Below are positions 1 to 11,695 of a stretch of 64,000 nt of DNA, piece by piece. The DNA is from Falciphora oryzae (Eukaryota; Ascomycota; Sordariomycetes; Magnaporthales; Magnaporthaceae), in contig JNVV01000003.1 in NCBI GenBank assembly GCA_000733355.1, forward strand, positions 310,001-374,000, written 5' to 3'. The first letter of the stretch is position 1; each line of letters starts with the position of its first letter. The position numbers and the translations under genes were made by a program. A model generated the notes under the pieces. It saw nothing but the letters and a program-made list of their open reading frames with translations. It was not told the DNA's origin and did no database searches.

Positions 1-1566
1 GTCTGCGCCGGCTCCGGGGCGCCCTCGGGGCGGGGCCGAGCGTTGTCAACCGTCAAAGGAGGACAACTGTGACAGTTCCTGGTGCGGACCAGCTCCGTGT
101 GGAAGACGTCGACGACGGGTGTGCCGTCGACCACGGTACCCTCCTTCCCGGTCAGGCAGGCGTATTCTCCGGCCCAGCACCCGGCGAGCCGGGCTGCGAC
201 CGTAGGGCTATCGTACATGCGACGCACCATGCCGGCGTATAGGCCAGCGGCGGACCCTTCGTCGTCGTACTTGCTCGGCATAACCGTCGCCTTCTCCACG
301 AAGACGAGCCCGCCCGCGCGGATGAGTTCTGTGGCGAATAGGCCCCGTCCATGCATGGGCGATTTCTTCACAGCCGTCCGCCGGGTGAAGTCCGCGACGT
401 CGAGGTGGACGCTCGGCTTTGGCCCGGCCGGGGAGATCGATGCAGCGAGAGCCGGGAAGTCGTATTCTCCCGTGTCCTCCTCGTGAATTCTGTCGAGAGT
501 CCGCGCCCGCTCCTTCTCCAGAGTTGCGGCTGCTGAGTCGCTGAGATGCAGCACGAGAGCGAGATCGAGCTGCTCAAGCGCACCGCGGAAGTCCCTGAGC
601 GCGTAGGCTGCTTTGGCCGCCGTTAAATGTCCCCGCCAGTCAGTCGGTCCACCGGTCAGGGAAGCCAGCGCATCCGATCTGGCGGCGTCGTGCCTGCCAA
701 GTAGCAGATTCGTCCCCGCTCGTTTTGTGTACACGGCTGCTGCTGCTACTTTTCTGTCCAAGCTCTCGTTCCCATCCTGCGACCTTACGAAGTCGAGGGC
801 CTCGGTATAGCTGCCAAAGTCGGGTGTCACTAACTATCCTTCGTTGGATCCAATCATCGCGCCAGATTCTCTCGGAATGACATACCAAAATACGGCCGTT
901 GCCAGGTCCCCTTGGAGAAAAGCAGCATCACCTGCTGTCTTCCACTCTTCCAGCGAACTGAGCAAAGGATGCTCCACGCCACCTTTGAGCCCTAGCGGGA
1001 TGATAGTATCACTGAACCGCAAGAGCAGGATGTCTGAAGGGTGATCGACCGAAATAACCGGCGTGTTGCTCTCCGGGTACACATCCTGCCCTGACGGCGG
1101 ACATCTGTAAAACGGCTCTTTGACCGCGACGAAGCACCCCTCGGGGATGTTAGACAAGATGGAAGAATCGCTGTGAGCAAAGATGACAAGCCTCTCAACG
1201 TCCCCATGCTCGTCTTCCACGACGGTCACGGTTCCGATGCCACTGTATGGCAACGCCACGATGCGGAGAACCAGGACCTTGCCCCGGTGATGTTTGCCCT
1301 GCTCCAAAGTGCGCAGCGGGATCTACCACAAAAGTCAACTCGTGTTTTTTTTTCAGCCTCGTCAATGACAGACTCACTTTTTCTAGCTCACTGATCGACT
1401 TGGCGGATGCTGGGTATGGATTGTCCAGGTCGGGTCGTTTGACGGAGCGAGAGCCGTGGCTGTTCTGCTTCTGCAGCTTTTCGACCTGGGCATTGTGGTG
1501 TTTGACGAGCCCGTCTTTGGTGATTCGTACCTTGGTTGCCCCGTCTGGCTTGACCGACAGCGCCAT
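1..1566 (-). CDS. TPR and SET domain protein (partial, C-terminus beyond left edge)
   Basis: Probable SMYD-like protein lysine methyltransferase of the fungal TPR-SET group. My model: exon 1 1566-1378 (63 codons), intron 1377-1323 (GTGAGT...TAG), exon 2 1322-886, intron 885-811 (GTATGT...CAG), exon 3 810 to the left edge, open throughout. After a short charged N-terminus comes the family's HHRGKVLVLR / VEDEHGDVERL block, then TPR-like helices ('CYTEALDFVRS' spans the second splice junction). The SET domain starts near 351 with MHGRGLFATELIRAGG, the SAM-binding GRGLF signature. The cysteine-rich iSET/post-SET part lies off the window. Frames on both sides of each splice site make family-like protein, which supports the model. 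The substrate cannot be told from sequence. The start at 1566 is the first suitable ATG. Confidence 0.8.
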
Positions 1567-2021
1567 ATTCTTGTAGATGCTGTTTCGTTTTTCTCCCAGG
1601 AAGAGCGCTCGATACTAACCATCTACGACAAGGGCCAAAGTCATTGGAAATTGGGAAATGTTTGGCTCTTCGAAAAAGGGTTACTTGAAGCTGGAAGAAC
1701 CAGATCCAGAAAGATAAAGCATTGTCGTGGCCGCCGATCTTCTCCGGAGGAGATGTGGCCACCTCGGAATCATGAGAGCCGCATCTTGATCCGGAAGCCA
1801 ACTGGCCGGAGGCGCCTTGGCGACGGCAGAAGCGACATTTAGCCTGGATCCTGGGGGTTTCTTGCTTGCAATCCCCCCTAATGCACAGCTTGGTCCTGAA
1901 CCTCGCCTATAATTGCCACCAATCACACCAGACGGAATCAATCGCCCACTTCAGGGGTCCTTGAGGAACTGGCTTGTTTTGTCTTCTGGTATTCAAGACG
2001 GCGGAAAGGGGCGCCACTTGA
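1567..2021. other. Intergenic, no feature seen
   Basis: Lies between the 5' end of the SET gene and the 3' end of the PLP enzyme, both on the minus strand. It should hold the SET gene's promoter. Open frames here overlap each other and show no recognisable domain. Confidence 0.5.
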
Positions 2022-3628
2022 TTACCAGCCCCTTGTCTTGATATAGATGTCTACAACCTCGTCCTCTCTGCCTTTGAGATCAGAATCGATGACGAAATAC
2101 CAGCCAAAATGACTGCTTGTTATACAAGCGTGGTTGGGCCAGAGCCGGACTTTCTGTCCGATCTCGAACTCGTCGGGCTTGACAGCAGTCTGGCCGCCGC
2201 CAGGCGCATGCCAGGTCAGAATCCCGTGCTCCTGGGAGAATCTGCCGATGATCCAGCCCTCAAACTTCTCAACGTCGCAGTCTGGAAGCGCAAGCGGCTT
2301 GCCGTCGGCGCCTTTCCTGCCCCAGGGGTGGACGACTGCCATGCCCGGGTATGCCTTGCAGAACTCGCGCCCGAGCGCCAGGCCTCCAGCACCGCAGAGG
2401 GCTTCAGAGGTCTTGCTGCCGTCTCCCCGCCCGGGGTATATGCTGTAGACCTCGGAAAGGACCGTCATGGCCACATCCTTCCACGAGACCAGCGCCGAGG
2501 AGACGGAGTGGACGGCCAGCTGCTGCATGTCGAGCAGTGGGTACACTCCCGCGTGGATCTCGGCGACGTGCCCCTTAGACTTGATTTCCTGAAACAGAGC
2601 GCTGAGGCTGGCCGTGGCGGTCACTAATTCACCCGGGAGCTCGCCACCCCCAGCGGCTTGTGGTGACGACAAAAGGTTCTGCACTGCGAGGGCAGTGGGC
2701 GACGCGCCCGCCGATAGAACCAACGGGGGCAAGTCCCTCCGCTGCGAGCCCTGCCTCTCACTTGCCGTCTGCACCACCGCGTCCGCGCCCTTGGTCAGGG
2801 CGTCCAGCTCGGCGGTCATCATGGCGACGGCGGCCGTGCGGCTGTCTCCGCCGTACGAGTGGCCGGCGTGCGAATACATGCCGGACAACACCACGGCGCC
2901 GGCGTCGTGCGCCGCCAGTGCCGCGCTGGTGACGGCCCGCAACGACTCGGAGCCGACCTTGACGCCGGCCCTTCGTCCGCCCATGTCCACTTTGATGTAG
3001 ACGCGGGGCACGGTGTGCGTCGTCGTTGTCGGTTCGCTGAAGAAGCGGGTGAGGTGCTGCAGCTGGGCTGGGTGGTCGACCAGCACGCTGATGCTGCCTG
3101 GCCCCAGGGCATCGCCGACGGCGGAGAGGCGCGACATCTGCCCGGGGGCTATGGGGAGGCCGTATAGGACATTGACGGCCCTGCCCTGCGCGCGGTACTC
3201 CTTGAGCAGCGGCAGGAGGAATTCGGCCTCCTCCAGGGTCGACACGACGATCTGCGCGGGCCTCGCTGGATCATCGCCGGCCTGCAGACGAGTGATTTCT
3301 ACCGTCTAGGGACCCAAGTGGAATTAACCCTCTTCTATTCATTTTTCTTTTTTTTTCTCGGGGAAACAAAAAAGAAAAGCCAAAAGGCGTGGCAAAAGGC
3401 GAGGCAAAAAGTTACCTTGTGGGTCTTCACATGCGCCCTCCATTGCAGACCGAGGTCGCGACATGCGGCCAGCATACGCTCGCAGCTCCTCCTTACGGCC
3501 GCGACGTCGAGGATGGCCGACGGTGTGGGCAGATCCGAGAGGGACTTGCCCAAGTAGAGGCCGGTGAGAGCATCCTTTGGGGAGCTCGGGTAAAGCCGCG
3601 CCAGCTGCGGCTCTTCTTGCTTGGCCAT
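2022..3628 (-). CDS. D-serine dehydratase-like PLP enzyme (DSD1 / D-threonine aldolase family)
   Basis: PLP- and zinc-dependent fold-III enzyme, related to yeast Dsd1, expected to deaminate D-serine to pyruvate and ammonia; the D-threonine aldolase branch cannot be excluded. Model: exon 1 3628-3416 (71 codons), intron 3415-3306 (GTAACT...TAG), exon 2 3305-2022, giving 498 aa, somewhat longer than yeast Dsd1. The N-terminal alanine racemase-type barrel begins with LPTPSAILD and the PLP lysine motif HVKTHK (residues 66-71), which ends exactly at the splice site. The C-terminal domain carries PNHACITSS, the His-x-Cys zinc pair of the family. No signal peptide, so cytosolic. The intron contains long pyrimidine/purine runs. 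Confidence 0.88.
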
Positions 3629-4674
3629 CGTCTTGAGCCACGGGTTGGCAGACCTTCAAGTGCAGCAGGTGAGTTGGTAGTTTTGGGCTCTCCTTTTCCC
3701 TGATGCGTCTTGTCTACCAAAGGCCCGACTCTCCGTCGGAGGCTCCTTGCTTTGGGCAATGCTTGGATTTACCGATGTCGGGACATTATCGTCGGCCCCA
3801 CCTCGGCTTTCTCGGGCCCTGCTCTTCACAGCGGCTGCTCCTCGTTGGTTGCACCCCAGCCCCTCTCGAAGCAGGCAGCCAACCGTCTCACTTCGTCCCA
3901 CGGGATATTGCTTGTTGGGTTCCGGGCACGACCTGCTCGCCTGGGTGCTTGGGCAGAAATCGGCGGGGCTTCGGGGCATCCAGCCCCCAAAGCAAAGCCT
4001 CTGACCGGCTCCGCTCTCTACCCCGCAGGGGCCTGACGAGGAGCACGCGGACGCGGCTTCTGCGTATACGCGCGTCTTGGGTGTCGCCGAACCGGGACAT
4101 TCAAGGAGCATTTTATGGTCAAACAGGTGCCACGTTTCGCGGCAACACACCAGAGGCTTGTGCCCCGCCGGCTACGGACGAACCGTCAAAGGACAGGCCG
4201 ACAGCTTCCGCTTTTGTAGCCTTCATCCGCCATTTTACATGACACTAGTCCGACTGCTCACTAGTCTTAGGCTATATATGACCGGTCTGGGCTGTGACTA
4301 GGTGTGGCCCACTGTCACCGAGGCATTTGTGTCGTTGGCAGGGGTCCGGTGAACAGCGAACCCGTACAGTACCCGAACCATACTTTCGACCTCCCTCCCC
4401 ACCACCATGCAACCACAAACCTACCCAGGGGAACGTTCCATGGGCAACTGGCTGGCTCAGGTAGCCAGCGGGGCCCCTTGAGCTGGTGGATCAAGGAGTC
4501 CAGATATCATAGGGACCTTGATCGCAACCTTGGCGATGCCGGATCCGACAGATCACTCCCTTGAGCCTACCGTAGACGGATACCTGGGCAGTCTGTCCCG
4601 TTGCCGTCCCCTGAGCCACCCTCCCCAAGGAATCGCTGCCCACGCTTCACAGTGACGAGAAGGTCAACCGCGAC
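3629..4674. other. Intergenic, shared upstream region
   Basis: Divergent spacer of about 1 kb between the PLP enzyme (-) and the esterase (+). A TATA-like tract (ctatatatga) lies near 4270, about 400 bases before the esterase start. Several open frames of up to 179 codons overlap on both strands, but none shows a domain or a plausible splice partner. Confidence 0.5.
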
Positions 4675-5682
4675 ATGTCTATACAGCAAGAAGCATTCGA
4701 CTACCCGCTCCACGAGAGCGTCCTCGACCGGATCGATCCAGAATATGCCGCCTTTTACAACAAGCACATCCTCGACAAGCCGCAGGTGCATCTGCAGCCT
4801 ATAGCCGCGTCACGATCGAGCGGCATCCTGATCCCCGGCGCCGGGCCCCTGATCCCCGTGGCCAAGACGGTCGACTACACCATCCCAAGGCGCCACAGCA
4901 CCGGCCCGGACGTCAGAATACGCGCTTTCACGCCCGAGGGCGCCAAGCCCGCCGCCGGGTGGCCCGTCTGCGTTTATTTCCATGGAGGCGGCTGGGTGCT
5001 GGGGACCATCGACACGGAGAACGTGGTGGCGACGAACCTGGCGGCGCGGGCCGGCGCCGTGGTCGTGACGACCGACTACCGGCTCGCGCCCGAGGACCCG
5101 TTCCCCGCCGCCGTCGACGACTGCTGGGAGGCGGTGCAGTGGGTTCTGGGCGAGGGCAAAGACACGCTCGAGCTCGACACCGCCCGGCTCGCGACGGGCG
5201 GCTCCTCGGCCGGCGGCAACCTCGCCGCCGTCATGTGCCAGCGCGCCGCTGTGATCCCGGGACACCCCCAGTTCAAGCTGCAGCTGCTGTCGGTCCCTGT
5301 AGCCGACAACACGGCCGACGTGGACAACAATGCTTCCTGGAAGGAGAACCAGTTCACGCCCGCACTGCCCGCAGAGAAGATGTTGTGGTACCGCAAGCAC
5401 TACCTCCCGGACCGCGCGACCTGGAGCCACCCGGAGGCCAGCCCGCTGCTCTGGACCGGCGACTGGGCCGCGCTGCCGCCGGCCGTTATCGTGGCGGGCG
5501 AGCTGGACGTGCTGCGCGACGAGGGGGTGGCGTTCGGCGAGAAGCTGCGAGAGGCGGGCGTGAAGGCCGACGTGCACATCCTCAAGGGCCAGCCGCACCC
5601 GTTCCTGGCCATGGACGGCGTGCTCGAGGCGGGGAGGCAGGCCATCACTTACTTTTGCGATGCCCTGCGCACGACTGTGTAG
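4675..5682 (+). CDS. Alpha/beta hydrolase, hormone-sensitive lipase type esterase
   Basis: Intronless 335-aa esterase/lipase of the alpha/beta hydrolase-3 (HSL, bacterial family IV) group. The oxyanion-hole motif is HGGGW at residues 103-107. DYRLAPE follows at about 134-140. The nucleophile elbow is GGSSAGGN, with Ser178 as likely nucleophile. The acid is the Asp of GELDVL, and the catalytic His is in QPHPF near the C-terminus, so the triad looks complete. No signal peptide; probably cytosolic and acting on short acyl esters. The start at 4675 gives the usual N-terminal cap length. Neighbours do not fix its physiological role. Confidence 0.9.
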   Translation: MSIQQEAFDYPLHESVLDRIDPEYAAFYNKHILDKPQVHLQPIAASRSSGILIPGAGPLIPVAKTVDYTIPRRHSTGPDVRIRAFTPEGAKPAAGWPVCVYFHGGGWVLGTIDTENVVATNLAARAGAVVVTTDYRLAPEDPFPAAVDDCWEAVQWVLGEGKDTLELDTARLATGGSSAGGNLAAVMCQRAAVIPGHPQFKLQLLSVPVADNTADVDNNASWKENQFTPALPAEKMLWYRKHYLPDRATWSHPEASPLLWTGDWAALPPAVIVAGELDVLRDEGVAFGEKLREAGVKADVHILKGQPHPFLAMDGVLEAGRQAITYFCDALRTTV

Positions 5683-5827
5683 GACGGGTTGGTGTACAAT
5701 ATGTATCCTAGAATGACACCGCAACTCTACCGGCAAACCTTTCTTGATATCCCATATTAGAAATGCGACATTGAGCTTTTGTCTATCTCTTCCTATTTAT
5801 TCGGCTCGCTTCTCTTCTTCAGTCCGC

Positions 5828-6351
5828 CTAGTATGTGGCGATGCACTCAATCTCGACATCGACGTTGAGGGGAAGAGTCTTGACGGCCACGCATCTTTAC
5901 GGGCGATAGAGTCGTGTTAGCGAAGATCACGAAATGAGGGCGGACCGGTACACATACGTTCGGCATGGCTTGACGTCGCCCCAATATTGGCAGTAAATCT
6001 CGTTCATGGCCGCGAAATCGTCCATGTTGGACAGGAAGACGTTGACCTTGACGACCTTTTCGATGCTAGAGCCAGCCTCCTCCAGGATCGCGGTCAAGTT
6101 CTTGATGCATTGATGCTGTAATTTCTTGTCAGACCTCGAAACTCCCGAGGAATACTTTACGAGGTGGCACGAAGGGAATAATTACTAACCGTATGGGCCT
6201 GGACGTCGCCCTCGATGATCTGCATCGACACAGGGTCCATGGGCACAGCGCCGGATACAAAGACAAAGCCGTTGGCCTTGATGGCCTGGCTGTAGATGCC
6301 GGGAAGCGGCTTGGGGGCCTTGTCAGTGAGGACTGGGGTCTTGGTAGACAT
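5828..6351 (-). CDS. RidA/YjgF/UK114 family enamine/imine deaminase
   Basis: Small RidA-fold protein of 128 aa, the usual length. It should form a trimer and hydrolyse reactive enamines/imines released by PLP enzymes. Model: exon 1 6351-6190, intron 6189-6116 (GTTAGT...CAG), exon 2 6115-5958, intron 5957-5895 (GTATGT...AAG), exon 3 5894-5828. All phases close and the joined protein is typical: GIYSQAIKANGFVFVSGAVP near the start, then NLTAILEEAGSS, KVNVFLSNMDDFAAMNEIY, and the terminal RTCVAVKTLP / VDVEIECIATY. The family arginine is present in the RTCVAVK segment. A PLP-dependent dehydratase-like gene sits 2 kb away, which is suggestive but no more than that. Confidence 0.9.
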
Positions 6352-7640
6352 GTTGCTCGTTTTGGTGATAGGTGTGATGGTTGCCTCTGTGTCTTGGCCA
6401 AGCCGAATCTCCCAGCGTTGCAATATCTTTGCGCCAACGTGTGATCTTCTGCTTTCAATGTTCAGAATGCGGCATTCCGAAGGCTATCTTGGACAGCACT
6501 CTTATGTCGGCGGGGTACGATAGGCGTCCCCTCTAACTCTCGGCCGTACTCGTTGCCCCAATCAGCACGTCCGACCATCGGCCACCGTCGGACGTCGCCT
6601 CCCGCAACACCGTGCGGGGCGCTGTGTGAGGAGGCGTTGCTGGAGGACACGGTGCGTGTAACCTTGTCCTTGGCCAATTGATGCCAGATTGCATACCAAC
6701 TTGCAGCATGGAACTGTTGGCTGTCGCCGCCAGGGCTTTACTACGCTGTTTCCCAGCCGGCTCGACCCCGAGGTTCTGTCCCTGGCCGCCAGGCACGACG
6801 AGTCAGCCCCGCCATCCCCAGGATTTATCCTCGCTCCTCGCCTTGGTAAGGAAGAATGGCTTTCGTCTCGCACGCAACAACACAATGCCTGCAGGCCTGC
6901 TCAAAGCTGTGGTGGCACGACGGGGGTACCCAACTGATTGGCGACTCAGTGACGTCGGTCCCCCTCCTGACTTCCCGGCACTCTTCCCCGATTGCTTATC
7001 CGATGCAACCTTGGGAAATGCGGAGAACCCGGCGCGTTACCTCGGGCGCCACCCCGACCACCCCTTATCGAGAGAAGCACCAGCCGAGGGTAGCCATTAG
7101 GTGAACCCCTGGGTGGATTCCGGAGGGCCTCTGAGATTGTGTTCCCGGCCTTGTCGAGATAGGACAGTGGCCGCTGGGTTTATCGGAAAGCAGAGCCATA
7201 GCCATGTACGGCTTACCGGAAAGCTTTGGGCCGTGTCGCACAGCAGATGTGGCCATATCAAACCAGTCTCCGATTGCTCCGAAGATTGCCATTGGCTCTG
7301 CGCGCTGCAGCGGGCGAGCCTTGGTATCAATGGATATCGAGCGGGCTCGGCTCTTTGGCCATCAGGTCCACGACTCCCATCATTGGCGAAACCAAGCTTG
7401 GGGTTGAAAAGGAGCCCAGCAGTGTAACCCAACATGGCAGGAGGATTCAACCGCCCATGAGTTGGGACCAGGGGTCTGAGCTCCCCGGGAAACCGGGGTG
7501 GCGTCTCAGGATGCTACCTAATCGGTACCCGGTGCCGGCTCAGTCGAACTAAAAGAGCTGGCAAACCCAGGTCCCCAGGCTCCCGGGTTTCCCTCCTCAC
7601 CGGCACCGCACGCCTCTTGAACTGGCTCTCCAAGCAAACC
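6352..7640. other. Intergenic, divergent promoter region
   Basis: About 1.3 kb between the RidA gene (-) and the Dal5-type permease (+). No recognisable coding sequence; the open frames on both strands lack domains. It should carry both promoters. Confidence 0.5.
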
Positions 7641-9460
7641 ATGCCGTCGGGCAGTCATTCGGATGGCGCGTCCGAGCCAGCCGTTGCCAAGCTCGGCCCG
7701 GAGGGCAGGAAGAACTCTCTAGGCAGCAACGCGGCAAAGGATATTGAGATCCAAAATGGCACCGCTAGAGTCCTCGATCCTGTCGCCGAGCGGGCGCTGT
7801 GCAGGAAGTTTGACCGCCGTCTCCTCCCCGTCCTGGCGTTTCTGTGTAAGCATATTCGAGGCCCAGACAAGGTCATTCCTACGATATGTCTTTCAACAAG
7901 ATGCGCGCAGCAGCTAACAGCTGTCATTTAGACCTGCTCAACGCCCTCGACAAGGGAAACATCGGCAATGCCGAGACGGCCGGGTTCAGCACAAACCTCG
8001 GGTTCGCGTCCGGCCAGTATAATCTGATCCTGGCCATATTTTTTGTGCCATTTGTCATATTCGCGCTGCCAATCTCCATCATCGGCAAGAAGTACGGACC
8101 CGCACGTGTCCTTCCCTGCCTGGCCATGGTGTTCGGCTCCATGACGCTCCTGACGGCAGCGGCACACAACTTCAGTGGCATTTTCGCCCTGCGCTGGTTT
8201 CTGGGCATGGCGGAGTCCGCCGTGTTCCCCCTGGTCATCTACTACCTGACCACCTTTTACCGGCGAGGTGAACTGGCCAGGCGTCTGGCGATTTTCTACG
8301 CCGCCGCCAACATAGCAAACGCGTTCTCGGGCCTTTTATCGTTTGCCGTCTTCCGCATTGAAAGCCACCTTGTCGATTTTAGCTGGCGCTGGCTCTTCAT
8401 CATCGAAGGCACCATTACGATACTTTTTGCCACCTTCGCCTATTGGTATTTACCCCTGACCGCCTCGCAGGCCAGTTTCCTGAACGAGGAGGAAAAGGCA
8501 CTGGCATTCCACCGGATTTCCGTCGATTCGTCGTCGACCGTCGAGGAGGGCTTCAAGCTGCGCAAATCTCTGGTCATTTTCCGGCAACCAACCACGTATG
8601 GTTTTCTGCTGATCGAAATCTGCGTCGGGGTTCCGTCTCAAGCCGTCAATCTGTTCATGCCCCAGATAATTCAACGCCTGGGCTACGGAACGATCCAGAC
8701 CAACCTATTCACCGTAGCGCCTAACATCAGTGTAAGAAAACCGCGCTCTCTCCGAGACTAGCACCTGGTTAAAGCTCCTTACTGACAAATCCTCCGACTG
8801 CCCGTCTCAATGCTAGGGCGCCGTGATGCTCCTCATTCTGGCATTCACTTCTGATTGGCTCCGCCTCCGGTCACCCTTTGTTGCTCTGGGCTTCATCCTC
8901 ACATGCATGGGATTTGCCATATACGCCGCCATCGACAATATCGAGGCGCAGTTGCGCCTGGGATACTTTGCCACCTTTATGATGTGCTGGGGCACCTCCG
9001 CCCCCTCGGTTCTGCTGAGTACCGTACGTATTTGCTTGCCAAGCTGCCCGCTCGAGACACATATGGGTCTTCGTATGATGTCAATGATATCTTAATGCTG
9101 ACATCTATTCGCTCCCTCCCCCTCCTCCGCGCCCGACTCCAGTGGTACAACAACAACATCGCCCACGAGGGCCAGCGCCTCGTCCTAACTTCCGTGGGGG
9201 TGCCGCTAGCCAATTTGATGGGTCTGGTGTCCAGCAATGTGTTTCGGAAAGAGGATGCGCCCAAGTACGAGCCCGCCCTGATCACGACGGCCTGTTTTGG
9301 CGCGGCCGGCGCCTTCATCGCGGCCGCCATGGGGCTCTGGATGGTCTGGGATAACCGCTCGAGGAACAAGAGACAGGGAGTGAACCTCAGCGCTCGCGAC
9401 GTGCCCACGCACCGCCTGCGCGATGGGCCAAAGGTGGACGAATTTAGGTGGTTTCTATGA
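7641..9460 (+). CDS. MFS transporter, Dal5/anion:cation symporter family
   Basis: Plasma-membrane major facilitator of the allantoate permease (Dal5, ACS) family, importing an organic acid, vitamin or allantoate-like solute. Model: exon 1 7641-7845, intron to 7931 (GTAAGC...TAG), exon 2 7932-8731, intron to 8816, exon 3 8817-9023, intron to 9142, exon 4 9143-9460; all phases close to give 509 aa. The N-terminal cytosolic tail is followed by RRLLPVLAFLYLLNALDKGNIGNA, written here in two parts: RRLLPVLAF then LDKGNIGNAETAG, the family signature of helix 1. RWFLGMAESAVFP (helix 4) and WRWLFIIEGTIT (helix 6) follow. An alternative in-frame ATG lies at 7617. Substrate unknown. Confidence 0.88.
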
Positions 9461-9556
9461 GGATGGCCTCCTTTTTCGAACAAGCCACTCTTCATTCGGG
9501 CAACTGGCGCTCAGCTACATACACGTCCAGACAAAACAACCAGTCAAGACCCAGTC

Positions 9557-11695
9557 TCAGTCCCATGACTGCCAGGCCGCCTTCTGCCTACCCGAAGATG
9601 CGCCGTTCTGTATATCGACAAGCTTCACATCGGTGTTCGCATCGCGCTCACTGAAAGTATCGCCATCCCTGGCTGGATTGCTGGCAAGTGTCGCTGGCCG
9701 ATGTCCCCCATCGGCGGGGCTCGCTCCTTTGTACACACTCGTACTCGTGAGAGACGAATCTCTGCCATTCCCCCCAGTGTTGTCGACCTCGCTGTCGAGC
9801 TTCAGGTTTTCGCTGCTTGCGCCGCTAATGGCACCGTCTCGACACACCCCGACCCCCTGCGACTGTCGGTGGTCTGACGCAAGACCTCTGTCTACGACTG
9901 CGCGTGAACGTAGAGTAAACCGGGGGCCAGAGAGTGTGCGCCTTTTCAGAGAAGGCGTGCAGCGGAGCTTGGGTAGTATCAGCTGGGCTACCAGCTGACG
10001 CAGGTTGGGCATGCAGGCCACCATTATGCCTACGGCTATTTCGGAATAGGTCCAAACGCCGGTTTGCAGCGAATCCACTTTCACCGGAGGAAAAGACACA
10101 AAGTTAGCGTCTGAAACGCATTTCGTCTCCTCTTTTCTCGTTTCTTGGTTCAGGAAAAGTGCTAGCTTACTTGTGAGGTTCGACGGCCTCGCGAACGTGA
10201 GCAAATAGGGGATTCTCAAGCAGCTGATAACGGTCAAACTAATAGCGAGGCATTGGTTTTGGAAGGTCAGTAACATTCCAAGGGTCAAGAGGATAAAGCC
10301 ATCCCGAGTAGGCGGGTGGGTGCTTACAGGACGCCACAGCCAAACATCAGCAGGGCCGCGATGGTGTCTTTTGTCTTCAACTTCAGCGCCAGGATCTCGG
10401 ACGCAGGAAGAAAAATCATCCACAGGTCCAGAGCCACGCCCACTGCCGCGTGCGCCACGGGCAGGGCGCCCAGGTTGAAGCAGTGGCCTTTGTCGTCCCC
10501 CGTCCAAGCCATCCAGAAATGGCTGACGGGTCGGCACTGAGCGAACGCCAGGACGATAAAGAGCACGGCCTGGAAGAGGTTGAAGGTATGGGTGGCGTGG
10601 AAGAGCTTGCGAGCTCGGGGGGTTTGAAATACGCGCATGTAGCTGAAAAGGATGGAGGCTTTGATGAGGAAGATAACCGTGAAGAAGAAGGGCTCTAATA
10701 AGAAAAAGTACTGCGAACGGGGTTTTGGGGTTGTTTGTCGTTATTAGTGATTGCTCGTGACTAAGAGGATTTATGAAGAAGTGCGGTAACGAAGATGATA
10801 AACTCATGTGTCGGTTTGTGCTTACAAAGAGGAGCCTGGTGATAGAGCGAGAGGGAAGAGACCACATGTCCAAGGCGAACCCCCCTCGAATGGCTATCAC
10901 GGCAAGAAAAGTTGAGATGTCAGAGGGTGCGAGAGGATGAGGGGATTGTCCCTGTTGGGCAAAAGTCTCACCCATAATTCCTGCCGGGAGAAGGCCAGTA
11001 AACATGACCTATACCGAAATGCCGAAATCGTGTAATTGTCGGGACGTCAGCGAGGCAACTACTGTAATCGTCTCGGGCCAATGCTTTGATCTTATTTCAC
11101 ATACCCAGGCAATTACGATGGCTGCATCATCGAACCCCCATTTTGAAAGCTTGGTGACCTTGGTCATAAGCCGGCCGATGACAAAGACCGAAGTGAAGCC
11201 TGCAAACCAGCCGATGGTCCCAAGGACAATGGCAGCTCTGTTTGGGACCGGTCGCTCGCACAGGTGGTAGTGTCATTGAGAGCAGCTATAATTAACACGC
11301 AACAACAATTGATTAGCCGATGGAGAGGAGGAGGAGATAACACCAAAGCTGTGGGCGTGGCGACTTACACAGGCCGTCGTCGAGGGTACAATGCTTGAGA
11401 ATGCATGGCTGGACATGGCGTGTCCACCACTCGTTGTCACCACAGAGGCAGGTCTTGTTTGAGGGAGAGCATGGTGTTTTCAAGAGGAGTGAGTTTGTGC
11501 AGATGTCCTGTTAGAGGGCGGAGCACGACGGTGACATGCTAGAATCAGAAATATAGAAGGCCCGGTGGGAAGAAAGACAGAGATAATACGTACTGCGCAG
11601 GCTGTTCCCAAGCTCAAGATTGGGGCCTTTTTGGGGGGGTCGGCTGCTGCCACGCCCAAGATTGCAGCGGCTGTTACGGGGAATAATAACCGCAT
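9557..11695 (-). CDS. CFEM-domain rhodopsin-type membrane receptor (PTH11-like), apparent frameshift
   Basis: Putative seven-helix surface receptor of the CFEM/PTH11 group. Exons (minus): 11695-11594, 11507-11369, 11285-11105, 11008-10972, 10893-10826, 10710-10328, 10238-10171, 10077-9557. A signal peptide (MRLLFPVTAAAILGVAAA) is followed by a CFEM domain: CADICTNS, CSPSNKTCLCGDN, then PCILKHC. Then come GWFAGFTSVFVIGRL, FDDAAIVIAW and the helix-rich rhodopsin domain with FLIKASILFSYMRVF, and a long polar tail of about 120 aa. Every junction closes in phase except exons 2-3. There NDTTTCA (frame from the acceptor) must change to ERPVPNRAAIV near 11260 by one missing base. With that base counted, length is about 499 aa. 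Either a real lesion or an assembly error. Confidence 0.75.

Noticed and set aside
6678..7100. 140-codon plus-strand frame in the RidA/permease spacer
   Set aside because: No domain, overlaps other frames equally long, and lies in a divergent promoter region.
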